DNA of 23,892 nt from Lachnospiraceae bacterium UBA3692 (GTDB taxonomy: Bacteria; Bacillota; Clostridia; Lachnospirales; Lachnospiraceae), in NCBI GenBank assembly GCA_002372815.1, contig DFIR01000068.1, positions 1 through 23,892 of the forward strand. The letters are read 5' to 3'. The notes under the pieces are model-generated. The model searched no databases and was not told the origin of the DNA. It saw only the letters and a list, made by a program, of their open reading frames with translations. Shown here piece after piece: positions 7,431 through 15,000 of the stretch (positions are counted from its first letter, which is position 1; every line of letters starts with the position of its first letter). The translations under genes and the position numbers were made by a program.

Positions 7431-8987
7431 ATGGAAATGATCAGGCTGCGGGATTTCGCGGCACATATGGGAGGAGAGATCCTGCAGGGCGACCCGGACA
7501 CACCGGTGACCGGCGTCTGCACGGATACGAGGAAGGTGAAGCCCGGGGACGCTTTCTTCGCGCTCATCGGCGAGCGGGACGGGCACCAGTACGCGGAGAC
7601 GGCGCTGCTCGGCGGTGCCGCGGGGTGCGTGGTGTCGAAGGAACTGCCGGGGATCACGGACCGCTGCGGGGACGGCGCTTCTGAGACGCAGCCCTTCTTC
7701 GTGCTCGTGAAGGACACGACGAAGGCGCTGGGAGACCTCGCGCGCGCCTACAGGGCACAGTTTTCGATCCCGGTCGTGGGTGTGACGGGCAGCGTCGGCA
7801 AGACGACGACCAAGGACACGATCGCCGCGGTCCTCAGCGCGGGCTATGAGACGCTGAAGACGGAGGGAAATTACAACAATCACCTCGGCGTACCGCTGAC
7901 GCTCCTGCGGCTGGACAGCAGCTATGAGGCGGCGGTGATCGAGATGGGCATGAACCATCCGGGGGAGATCGCCTATCTGACGGGTATCGCGCAGCCGACC
8001 ATTGCCGTGATCACGAATATCGGGGACGCCCATCTCGAGAACATGGGCAGCCGCGAGAACACGCTCCGCGCGAAGTGCGAGATCTTCGAAGGGATGCCTG
8101 CCGGTGCGCCGGCGGTCTTCTCCGGGGACGACGCGCTGCTCACGGCGCTGACACCGGACGTGTCCGCGAAGATCGCGCAGGGCGGACACAGGATCCTGTA
8201 CGTCGGGACGGAGCAGGCCTGCGTTCCCGCACAGCAGCTCGCGGTGCGGACGACGGAGATCCGGGACCGTCTGGCGGACCGGATCGAGTGCGATGTGATC
8301 TGCACGGACGCCGCCTGCAGGCCGGGCAGCCCGATGGCGGAGAGAGCTGTAGCGGAGATGACCGGGGCGGAGACGTCCTGCACGCTCTCCATGCCGGCGC
8401 TGGGCAGACATATGGTCTACCCGATGATGATGGCGGCGGCGGTCGGGCATCAGCTCGGGCTGGACGATGCGCAGATCCGGGAGGGCCTGTCCATGTATGT
8501 GGCCACCCCCATGCGCATGCAGGTGACGCGCGCTGGAGAGGATGGCAGAGTCACGCTGATCAATGACGCCTACAACGCGAACCCGCAGTCGATGAAGAAC
8601 GCGCTGTCCATCCTGTCCGGTATCGGACGGACGGAGGGCATGTGCAAGGTCGCGGTCCTCGGCGACATGCTGGAGCTGGGGAGCACGGAGGAGGCGCTGC
8701 ATCGCGGCGTCGGAGAGGCGGCCGCGGAGCTGGATCTCGACGTGCTGGTCGCGGTCGGCCCGAGGGGCGCCTGGATCGCGCAGGGCGCGGCGGACGCGCT
8801 GCGGGAGCAGCGGGAACGGAAAGGCGGGGACCTGCAGGTGCGGGCCTTCGCGCAGAAAGAGGAGGCCGAGGCATATCTGGCGCAGTTCCTGCAGCCGGGA
8901 GCGGTCCTGCTCTTCAAAGGGTCCCGCGGCATGCGCATGGAGACGCTGTGGCGGTACTGCAGAGACCGGCTGGACGGTCGGGAATGA
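7431..8987 (+). CDS. murF: UDP-N-acetylmuramoyl-tripeptide--D-alanyl-D-alanine ligase
   Basis: The 518-residue Mur ligase joins D-Ala-D-Ala to the UDP-MurNAc-tripeptide, the last cytoplasmic step of peptidoglycan precursor synthesis. The N-terminal domain has the MurE/F signature DTRKVKPGDAFFALIGERDGH. The ATP loop GVTGSVGKTTTKD occupies residues 117-129 and is followed by TEGNYNNHLGVPLTLL, EMGMNHPGEI and TNIGDAHLE. The C-terminal domain starts near INDAYNANPQSMKNAL and includes VLGDMLELG, both typical of MurF. It is somewhat longer than the E. coli enzyme (452), with extra sequence in the central domain around residues 225-320. A GGAGG site precedes the ATG at about 12 bases. Its substrate is made by the ddl product upstream. 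Confidence 0.96.
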   Translation: MEMIRLRDFAAHMGGEILQGDPDTPVTGVCTDTRKVKPGDAFFALIGERDGHQYAETALLGGAAGCVVSKELPGITDRCGDGASETQPFFVLVKDTTKALGDLARAYRAQFSIPVVGVTGSVGKTTTKDTIAAVLSAGYETLKTEGNYNNHLGVPLTLLRLDSSYEAAVIEMGMNHPGEIAYLTGIAQPTIAVITNIGDAHLENMGSRENTLRAKCEIFEGMPAGAPAVFSGDDALLTALTPDVSAKIAQGGHRILYVGTEQACVPAQQLAVRTTEIRDRLADRIECDVICTDAACRPGSPMAERAVAEMTGAETSCTLSMPALGRHMVYPMMMAAAVGHQLGLDDAQIREGLSMYVATPMRMQVTRAGEDGRVTLINDAYNANPQSMKNALSILSGIGRTEGMCKVAVLGDMLELGSTEEALHRGVGEAAAELDLDVLVAVGPRGAWIAQGAADALREQRERKGGDLQVRAFAQKEEAEAYLAQFLQPGAVLLFKGSRGMRMETLWRYCRDRLDGRE

Positions 8988-9010
8988 ACAGGGGATGTTT
9001 TATACGGCGG

Positions 9011-9032
9011 CGGGCCCTTCGGGGCTCGTTTT
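9011..9032 (+). terminator. Rho-independent terminator after murF
   Basis: CGGGCCC (9011-9017), a TTCG tetraloop and GGGCTCG (9022-9028) form a short stable GC stem with one G-U pair. Four T follow (9029-9032). Confidence 0.8.
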
Positions 9033-9058
9033 CTTGTGCCAAAACAGGGCCGGACCGA

Positions 9059-9087
9059 TTGACTCCGCATCGGCAGAATAGTACAAT
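9059..9087 (+). promoter_or_regulatory. Sigma-A-type promoter of the dhaKLM operon
   Basis: The -35 box TTGACT (9059-9064) and -10 box TACAAT (9082-9087) are separated by exactly 17 bases, each one base from consensus. The predicted start is near 9094, giving a leader of about 75 bases before dhaK. The -10 box lies inside the repeated element GTACAATATT. Confidence 0.75.
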
Positions 9088-9132
9088 ATTTATAAATTCG
9101 GCAGGATTCATGGGGGAATCCTGTACAATATT
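9081..9132. promoter_or_regulatory. Candidate operator region of dhaKLM: paired GTACAATATT elements around a dyad
   Basis: GTACAATATT occurs at 9081-9090, over the -10 box, and again at 9123-9132, exactly 42 bases apart (four helical turns). Between them CAGGATTC (9102-9109) and GAATCCTG (9116-9123) form a perfect 8-bp inverted repeat with a 6-base spacer. The same 10-mer appears in inverse orientation at 20459-20468 upstream of ulaF. The arrangement suggests a regulator-binding region; no adjacent regulator gene is present, so the protein is unknown. Confidence 0.5.
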
Positions 9133-9168
9133 ACTATGCGGCGTTGGGGAACGCGGGAAGGAGAGAAA

Positions 9169-10161
<993 letters not shown>

Positions 10162-10210
10162 GTATCACATAAGAAGCAGTACCTGGACGTCAGGGGAAAT
10201 GAGGCAGCAG

Positions 10211-10834
10211 ATGACAGATAATGCGAAAGTCGTGGAGATCCTCCACGCCATGAAGGAAGCGATCAGCGAGAACGCGCAGTTCCTGACGGATCTGGACGCG
10301 CCGATCGGCGACAACGATCACGGCATCAATATGGACAGGGGCTTCAAGAAGGTCGAGGCGGACCTTCCGGGCATCGCCGCGAAGGACATCGGCGCGATCC
10401 TGAAGAAGGTCGGTATGGACCTGGTGTCCACCGTCGGCGGGTCCTCGGGTCCCCTTTACGGGACAGCTTTCATGAAGGCCGGCGCGAAGACCGCTGGGAA
10501 GATGGAGATCGGCATGGACGATTTCCTCGTCATGATGGATGAGGCGATCGGCGGCGTCCAGATGCGCGGCAAGGCCGTACAGGGCGAGAAGACCATGCTC
10601 GACGCAATGATCCCGGCCCGTGACGCCATGCGCGCGGCCGCAGCGGAAGGAAAGGACACACGCGCGGTGCTCGATGCGGGCGTTGCCGCGGCGGAGGCAG
10701 GCGTGGAGTACACGAAGGGCATCATCGCCACCAAGGGCCGTGCCAGCTACCTCGGCGAGCGGTCCATCGGCCACCAGGACCCCGGCGCGACGTCCTTCAC
10801 CGTGCTGCTGAAAGCGATCGCGGCCGCATACTGA
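10211..10834 (+). CDS. dhaL: Dihydroxyacetone kinase subunit DhaL (ADP-binding)
   Basis: The 207-residue subunit holds ADP as a permanent cofactor and shuttles phosphate from DhaM to dihydroxyacetone. The Mg-binding triad is in DLDAPIGDNDHG: Asp29, Asp34 and Asp36, corresponding to E. coli Asp30/35/37. The middle residue of the usual GDGDHG is Asn. Further family motifs are VGGSSGPLYGTAF, GDKTM-like QGEKTMLDA and the C-terminal GRASYLGERSIGHQDPGATS. Two in-frame ATGs lie close together (10199, 10211). I prefer 10211 because GAGG at 10201-10204 is properly spaced, while the AGGGGA before 10199 is too close. The gene lies 49 bases after dhaK and 42 before dhaM. Confidence 0.94.
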   Translation: MTDNAKVVEILHAMKEAISENAQFLTDLDAPIGDNDHGINMDRGFKKVEADLPGIAAKDIGAILKKVGMDLVSTVGGSSGPLYGTAFMKAGAKTAGKMEIGMDDFLVMMDEAIGGVQMRGKAVQGEKTMLDAMIPARDAMRAAAAEGKDTRAVLDAGVAAAEAGVEYTKGIIATKGRASYLGERSIGHQDPGATSFTVLLKAIAAAY

Positions 10835-10876
10835 CGGCGGACGACGCCGGCAGCTGTCCGCGGAAGGAGGCTGCAG

Positions 10877-11263
10877 ATGGTTGGTTTTGTACTGGTATCT
10901 CACTCAAAGAAGCTTGCCGAAGGCGCGGCGGAGCTCGGGACCATGATGGCGCCCGACGTACCGGTCGCGGCGGCCGGAGGAATGGCGGACGGCGGTCTCG
11001 GGACCGACTATGAGAAGATCATGGACGCCGTCACGAAGATCCGCGAACAGGCGCCGGAAGGCGTCCTGGTCATCCCGGACATGGGCAGCTCCTGCATGAC
11101 GGCGGAGATGGTCATCGAGGACTTCGGGGATCCCGATGTGGTCCTCATCGACTGCCCCTTCGTCGAAGGCGCAGTCGCCTCGATCGTAGAAGCTTCCGGC
11201 GGCGCAAGCCTGCAGGAATGCAGGACCGCGGCAGAGGAGGCGAGACAGGCGGAGAAGTTGTAG
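10877..11263 (+). CDS. dhaM: PTS-dependent dihydroxyacetone kinase phosphotransferase subunit DhaM (EIIA-Man-like domain only)
   Basis: The 128-residue protein has the EIIA-mannose fold and accepts phosphate from HPr at His9 (LVSHS), then re-phosphorylates the ADP bound to DhaL. It lacks the HPr and EI domains fused in E. coli DhaM, so it must rely on the cell's general PTS proteins, as in Lactococcus-type systems. Motifs GGMADGGLGTDYEKI and VIPDMGSSCMTAEM fit the family. GGAAGGAGG directly precedes the ATG by about 7 bases. It ends the operon, with a strong terminator 20 bases downstream. Confidence 0.95.
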   Translation: MVGFVLVSHSKKLAEGAAELGTMMAPDVPVAAAGGMADGGLGTDYEKIMDAVTKIREQAPEGVLVIPDMGSSCMTAEMVIEDFGDPDVVLIDCPFVEGAVASIVEASGGASLQECRTAAEEARQAEKL

Positions 11264-11283
11264 ATATTGAAGAATCGTAGGAG

Positions 11284-11324
11284 GGGCCTGCCGCAGTTTG
11301 GGTGCGGCAGGCCCTTCTATTTTG
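11284..11324 (+). terminator. Strong terminator of dhaKLM
   Basis: GGGCCTGCCGCA (11284-11295) and TGCGGCAGGCCC (11303-11314) pair perfectly over 12 bp around a 7-base loop. They are followed by the T-rich TTCTATTTTG. Confidence 0.9.
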
Positions 11325-11334
11325 TTTGGGGTGG

Positions 11335-11698
11335 CAGCTGTGTATCTTGCTGGCTGTTTTGCATTTCGGACAGTTGGTAAGGAAGGTGCTGGTCGGCAGC
11401 TGTCTACCTGGCTGTCTATTTTGTCTTTCGGACAGCTGGATAGACAGCTGGCGGGTATTAGCTGTCTACTTGGCTGTCTATTTTGCCATTCAGACAGGCG
11501 GATAGACAGCTGGCAGCTATCAGCTGTCTATTTGGCTGTCTATTTTGCTATTCAGACAGCTGGATAGACAGCTGGCAGCTATTACCTGTCTACTTGGCTG
11601 TTTATTTTGCCTTTCGGACAGCTGGATAGACAGTTGTTGGCCAGCAGCTGTCTATCTTGCTGTCTGAAAGGCTCTTCAGACAGTGGATCAGACAGCAG
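11335..11698 (+). repeat. Tandem array of six 62-bp units, each a two-tier hairpin
   Basis: Units begin at 11335, 11397, 11459, 11521, 11583 and 11645, an exact 62-base period. In the best unit (11521) the outer stem is CAGCTGTCTA (11521-11530) with TAGACAGCTG (11565-11574). A symmetric 4/4 internal loop leads to an inner stem GCTGTCT/AGACAGC and a 12-base terminal loop, with an 8-base linker joining it to the next unit. Units 2, 3 and 5 keep the fold, largely with T-G pairs that are U-G wobbles in a plus-strand RNA. Unit 1 is degenerate, and unit 6 has a 9-bp upper stem CTGTCTGAA/TTCAGACAG. The period is not a multiple of three and no ribosome site precedes the short frames here, so it is taken as non-coding. 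The remaining 11699-11794 is AT-richer and shows nothing recognisable. Confidence 0.9.
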
Positions 11699-11794
11699 AA
11701 GGAACTGACATCTTTCAAAAGTCGTAATTACGTAAGATTTCCCAACAAACCTTTGCCATCACCTTTATCTAAGCACAAATATCAACACTTCCAG

Positions 11795-11830
11795 AAAGAG
11801 GCTGCCGCATCGACGTGCGACAGCCTCTTT
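11795..11830 (-). terminator. Terminator of the minus-strand unknown gene (possibly bidirectional)
   Basis: AAAGAGGCTGCCGCA (11795-11809) pairs with TGCGACAGCCTCTTT (11816-11830) over 15 bp with one mismatch and a 6-base loop. It lies 27 bases beyond the stop codon of the minus-strand gene. Each strand ends in only three T, so it is a moderate terminator in either direction. Confidence 0.65.
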
Positions 11831-11856
11831 GAATCAATCCCTGCAGCAGGATCAAC

Positions 11857-12924
11857 TTATTCTTCCGTGAGTGTGTAGAGTGCCACTTCGTCGATCTCGC
11901 GGTTGGTGGCGACGATGACGTCCCGGCCCTTGGCGTTCACAAAGTGGAGGCCGTTAGCCATGCCGGCGGCGCGGTCGATGTAGTCGTAGTGGTAGTCGCC
12001 GGCTTCGGCGTCCCAGGTGATCAGGATGCTGTCGCGGGTGCCTTTGCGCCAGCCGACGATCCAGGCGGGCTTGCCGAGGACGGTGTCCGCCCAGGTGCCG
12101 TGGAGCATCTCGGTGTCCTTCTCGGGCGCCGGGAATTTCCACTGGGGCACGTAGTTGCCGAACTCATCCAGGTGCCAGATGGTGAGGGAATTGCCGTGGA
12201 AGGGGCTGATCAGGCCGAGCTCCGGCTTGCCGTCGCCGTCGAAGTCCACGAGGACCGCGTCGCTCGAGGGAACGGGGAGCAGGTTCGTGATGGTCCAGTC
12301 GCCGCCGCGCACGCAAGGGGGCTCGAAGAGGAGGGAACCCTGCTCGCAGCCGACCACAGCCGCCTCGTGGCCGCCCCAGGTCGTCTTGGAATAGCCGTGG
12401 TTGCGGAGGAGGTCGTCGGCGAGGAGCTCCAGCTCCAGAAGGTTGCCGTCACCGAAGGAGGAGAGATCCTCCGGAAGCTCCGCCCCGTAGCAGGCGCCGG
12501 GGAAGCGCCAGTCATTCTTGTACTCGTGGCCGCTCTTGAGGCAGCAGACCAGCAGGTAGTTCACGCCGGCGCGCCGCAGGATGCCGAAGCGGTGGACGAA
12601 AGGCGCCTCGCACAGCGTGCGGACTTCCCAGTCGTCCTTGCCGCGGCGGGTCACGATCACGATCTTCGCCTCGGCGGAATCGTTGGGCGAGTAGAACTTG
12701 TGCGTGGCGAGGAACTGGCCGTCGGTACCGGGGACGGGCGTCATCGTCATCACGCCGCCGGGCTCGGTCCAGACCGTCTCCAGACACTCGCCGTCCTCGG
12801 AGAAGAGATAGCAGGGGTCATGCTTCTCCGCCGCGACAAGGAAACAGTGCCTGCCTTCGCAGGTCAGCTCCGACATCGCGTAGCATTTATTGAGGTTGGA
12901 AATAACTTTCTTTTCGATCTTCAT
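11857..12924 (-). CDS. Protein of unknown function with FG-GAP/VCBS-like motif, divergent from ulaG
   Basis: I do not recognise this 355-residue protein as a named family. No signal peptide or membrane segment is visible, so it should be cytoplasmic. It looks like an all-beta, propeller-like protein. Short strand-turn repeats run along its length, and residues 224-242 read VLVDFDGDGKPELGLISPF. That contains the DxDxDG calcium-loop motif (Asp227, Asp229, Asp231) of FG-GAP/VCBS repeats. Trp and His are frequent (WGGHEA, SPFHGN, WHLDEFGNY), and there are about eleven cysteines, again suggesting a reducing compartment. The start ATG has GGAGG 12 bases upstream on its own strand. It is transcribed away from ulaG from a shared 373-bp control region, so a role linked to ascorbate use (sensor, mutarotase-like or accessory enzyme) is possible but unproven. 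Confidence 0.85.
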   Translation of the reverse strand: MKIEKKVISNLNKCYAMSELTCEGRHCFLVAAEKHDPCYLFSEDGECLETVWTEPGGVMTMTPVPGTDGQFLATHKFYSPNDSAEAKIVIVTRRGKDDWEVRTLCEAPFVHRFGILRRAGVNYLLVCCLKSGHEYKNDWRFPGACYGAELPEDLSSFGDGNLLELELLADDLLRNHGYSKTTWGGHEAAVVGCEQGSLLFEPPCVRGGDWTITNLLPVPSSDAVLVDFDGDGKPELGLISPFHGNSLTIWHLDEFGNYVPQWKFPAPEKDTEMLHGTWADTVLGKPAWIVGWRKGTRDSILITWDAEAGDYHYDYIDRAAGMANGLHFVNAKGRDVIVATNREIDEVALYTLTEE

Positions 12925-12951
12925 GATTCAGACGGACCTCCGTTCATGCAA

Positions 12952-12970
12952 GAAACATAAAACGAACATT
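12952..12970. promoter_or_regulatory. Operator-like repeat in the leader of the divergent unknown gene
   Basis: The 15-mer ACATAAAACGAACAT (12955-12969) reappears, minus one base, as ACATAAAACAACAT at 13143-13156 upstream of ulaG. The sharing suggests one regulator acting on both divergent genes; the DeoR-family protein encoded at 17054 is the natural candidate. This is inference. Confidence 0.5.
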
Positions 12971-13034
12971 ACCTGTGCAGACGGCGAAGAACACACAGGG
13001 CGGCATTTCCATGCCTGCATATTTTATATTTCCC

Positions 13035-13063
13035 ATTATATAGAAAGAACGTGCGCTTTACAA
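13035..13063 (-). promoter_or_regulatory. Sigma-A-type promoter of the divergent unknown gene
   Basis: On the minus strand the -35 box is TTGTAA (13063-13058) and the -10 box a consensus TATAAT (13040-13035), with a 17-base spacer. The predicted start near 13028 leaves a leader of about 100 bases. Confidence 0.7.
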
Positions 13064-13138
13064 TGGCATTTTGACGGAAGAACAGGGGAACAGACGGACA
13101 TGCACAATAAGATTGCACAAATGACAATATTTGTCTGA

Positions 13139-13180
13139 ACGAACATAAAACAACATAAAGCGAACGCAAACGAAACAAAC
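13139..13180. promoter_or_regulatory. Candidate DeoR-type operator: four 10-bp phased repeats upstream of ulaG
   Basis: Four consecutive blocks, GAACATAAAA, CAACATAAAG, CGAACGCAAA and CGAAACAAAC (13141-13180), repeat with a 10-base period and sit on one face of the helix. DeoR-family regulators commonly bind tandem direct repeats of this GAAAC/GAACA type. The block lies about 70-110 bases before the predicted ulaG start. A small dyad GACAA-TAT-TTGTC (13123-13135) flanks it. The wider 12925-13297 gap is the AT-richest part of the window, as expected for divergent promoters. Confidence 0.55.
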
Positions 13181-13214
13181 TTTAGAATTAATTTATAGAA
13201 ACGATCATAAGTTG

Positions 13215-13243
13215 TTGCAATCACCTGCGCGCGGGTGTATAGT
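13215..13243 (+). promoter_or_regulatory. Sigma-A-type promoter of the ula operon
   Basis: The -35 box TTGCAA (13215-13220) and -10 box TATAGT (13238-13243) are separated by 17 bases. The predicted start is near 13250. The spacer is nearly filled by the near-palindrome CACCTGCGCGCGGGTG (13222-13237). Confidence 0.7.
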
Positions 13244-13297
13244 GTATATGGCGAAGAAACACGCGGAGGCTCTGCAGCAAAACATAAGGAGGTTAGC

Positions 13298-14401
13298 ATG
13301 AGCAAGATTTCCGAAATGACCCGTGAGGGCTGGATCATGAGCACGTTCCCGGAGTGGGGCACCTGGCTGGTGGAAGATATCGAGAACGAAGTCGTCCCGG
13401 AGGGCAACGTAGCGATGTGGTGGCTCGGCTGCACGGGTATCTGGTTTAAGACCCCCGGCGGTGCGAATATCACGATCGACCTCTGGTGCGGCAACGGCAA
13501 GAGGACACACGGCAACGGCAAGATGGCGGTCGGCCATCAGATGGCGAATATGTGCGGCGCACGCGCCATGCAGCCGAACCTCAGGAATGTTCCTTTTGTG
13601 ATCGATCCGTTCGCCTTCAAGCAGGTCGACGCGGTCCTTGCGACACACTATCACCAGGACCACATGAGCGCCGAGTGGGCAGCCCACGTCATCAACAGCG
13701 GCATGACCACCACGGACGAGAACGGCAAGGAGATCCCCGTGCCCTTCATCGGACCTCTGAAGTCCGCCGAGACATGGATGAAGTGGGGCGTTCCGGAGGA
13801 TCGCATCAAGATCGTGAAGCCGGGCGACATCATCAAGATCAAGGACATTGAGATCGTCTGCCTGGACAGCTTCGACAGGACCTGCATCGTGACCACGGAT
13901 TCGACCGGCCCCGACCGCGAGGAACTGACCGGCAAGTGCCCGACCGACATGGATGACAAGGCCGTCAACTATCTGCTGAAGACCCCCGGCGGCAATATCT
14001 ATCACTCCGGCGACAGCCACTTCTCGATCTATTTCGCGAAGCACGGCAAGGACTACGACATCGACCTGGCGTTCGGCAGCTTCGGCGAGAACCCGATCGG
14101 CATGCAGGACAAGATGACCTCCATCGACATCCTCCGCATGGCGGAGAACCTCCGCTGCAAGGTCGTCTGCCCGATCCACTGGGATGTGTGGACCAACTTC
14201 CAGGCGGACTGCGAGGAGATCAAGCTCCTGTACGATTTCAAGAAGGACAGGAACGAGTACAAGTTCCATCCGTTCTTCTGGCAGGTCGGCGGCAAGTACA
14301 CCTATCCGCAGGACAAGGACAAGATCTACTACCACCACCGCAGAGGCTTCGAGGACTGCTTCGAGGCACCGCAGAATATTCCTTTCCGCTCCTGCCTGTG
14401 A
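13298..14401 (+). CDS. ulaG: L-ascorbate-6-phosphate lactonase
   Basis: The 367-residue metallo-beta-lactamase-fold enzyme opens the lactone ring of L-ascorbate-6-phosphate to give 3-keto-L-gulonate-6-phosphate. It follows E. coli UlaG almost end to end: STFPEWGTWLVEDIE, FAMWWLGCTGIW-like AMWWLGCTGIW, QPNLRNVPFVIDPFA, KTPGGNIYHSGDSH, and WQVGGKYTYPQDKD near the end. The metal motif is THYHQDH (His117, His119, Asp121, His122). A short insertion around TTDENGKEIPV makes it slightly longer than the 354-residue E. coli protein. AAGGAGG (13286-13292) sits 5 bases before the chosen ATG. It leads the operon and is followed after 27 bases by the PTS EIIA gene. Confidence 0.96.
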   Translation: MSKISEMTREGWIMSTFPEWGTWLVEDIENEVVPEGNVAMWWLGCTGIWFKTPGGANITIDLWCGNGKRTHGNGKMAVGHQMANMCGARAMQPNLRNVPFVIDPFAFKQVDAVLATHYHQDHMSAEWAAHVINSGMTTTDENGKEIPVPFIGPLKSAETWMKWGVPEDRIKIVKPGDIIKIKDIEIVCLDSFDRTCIVTTDSTGPDREELTGKCPTDMDDKAVNYLLKTPGGNIYHSGDSHFSIYFAKHGKDYDIDLAFGSFGENPIGMQDKMTSIDILRMAENLRCKVVCPIHWDVWTNFQADCEEIKLLYDFKKDRNEYKFHPFFWQVGGKYTYPQDKDKIYYHHRRGFEDCFEAPQNIPFRSCL

Positions 14402-14428
14402 TCGGCGGCATAAGAAGGAGGACAGAAT

Positions 14429-14908
14429 ATGGGTACGGTTTTACAGGACATCGTCGAGAGGAAACATTACAGCTTCATCGACGGCGAAGGCGTGACCTGG
14501 CAGGAAGCCGTGCGGCTTTCCGCGCTGCCGCTCGTCGCGGACGGGACCGTAGACGAAGATTACTATAAGCAGATCGTGGCCTGCATCGAAAAGTACGGGC
14601 CGTATGTGGTCTTCGAGCACAACATCGCGATGCCTCACACGCAGGAGAATGCTGAGGGAGCACACCGCACAGGCATCGGCTTCATGGTCTCGAAGAAACT
14701 CATCGACTTCGGCGAGGACGAGGACGGAGAGAAGAAGGAGGCGAACGTTTTCTTCACCCTTTCCGCCGTCAATCCCGAGGAGCATCTGGCCAACATCGCG
14801 CAGCTGACCGAGATCTTCATGAACGACGATCTGATCGACGCGCTGGCCGCTGCGGAGACGCCGGAGGACATTCTCAAGGCAGAGCGCGACTTCCCCTGTG
14901 AAGAATAA
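14429..14908 (+). CDS. ulaC: Ascorbate-specific PTS EIIA component
   Basis: The 159-residue protein is of the fructose/mannitol EIIA type (PTS_EIIA_2). The phosphorylatable histidine is His70 in HNIAMPHTQ. It takes phosphate from HPr and passes it to the EIIB cysteine encoded downstream. The final helix region NIAQLTEIFMNDDLIDAL is typical of this EIIA group. A clear AAGGAGG precedes the ATG. Assignment to ascorbate rests on its place between ulaG and a UlaA-type EIIC; the domain alone would not decide the sugar. Confidence 0.92.
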   Translation: MGTVLQDIVERKHYSFIDGEGVTWQEAVRLSALPLVADGTVDEDYYKQIVACIEKYGPYVVFEHNIAMPHTQENAEGAHRTGIGFMVSKKLIDFGEDEDGEKKEANVFFTLSAVNPEEHLANIAQLTEIFMNDDLIDALAAAETPEDILKAERDFPCEE

Positions 14909-14938
14909 GGGAGCGCAGGAGAAACGCTGTGCATAGAG

Positions 14939-14961
14939 AGTTCCCGGCCATTCCGGGGACT
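14939..14961. other. Intercistronic hairpin between ulaC and ulaA
   Basis: AGTTCCCGG (14939-14947) and CCGGGGACT (14953-14961) form a 9-bp stem with one G-U pair and a 5-base loop. There is no T-tract, so it is more likely an RNA-processing or stabilising hairpin than a terminator. Confidence 0.55.
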
Positions 14962-15000
14962 GCAGTACCATCCATCCACCATCTCTGAAAAGGGGGAAAT

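Noticed and set aside
11298..11567. Short open frames with repeated Trp/Tyr/Leu peptides over the 62-bp array.
   Set aside because: The 62-base period is not divisible by three, so frames shift between units. There is no ribosome site and the region is structured as hairpins.
11335..11698. The tandem array as a CRISPR array.
   Set aside because: Repeats abut with only 8-base linkers that are themselves similar. There are no unique spacers of about 30 bases and no cas genes.
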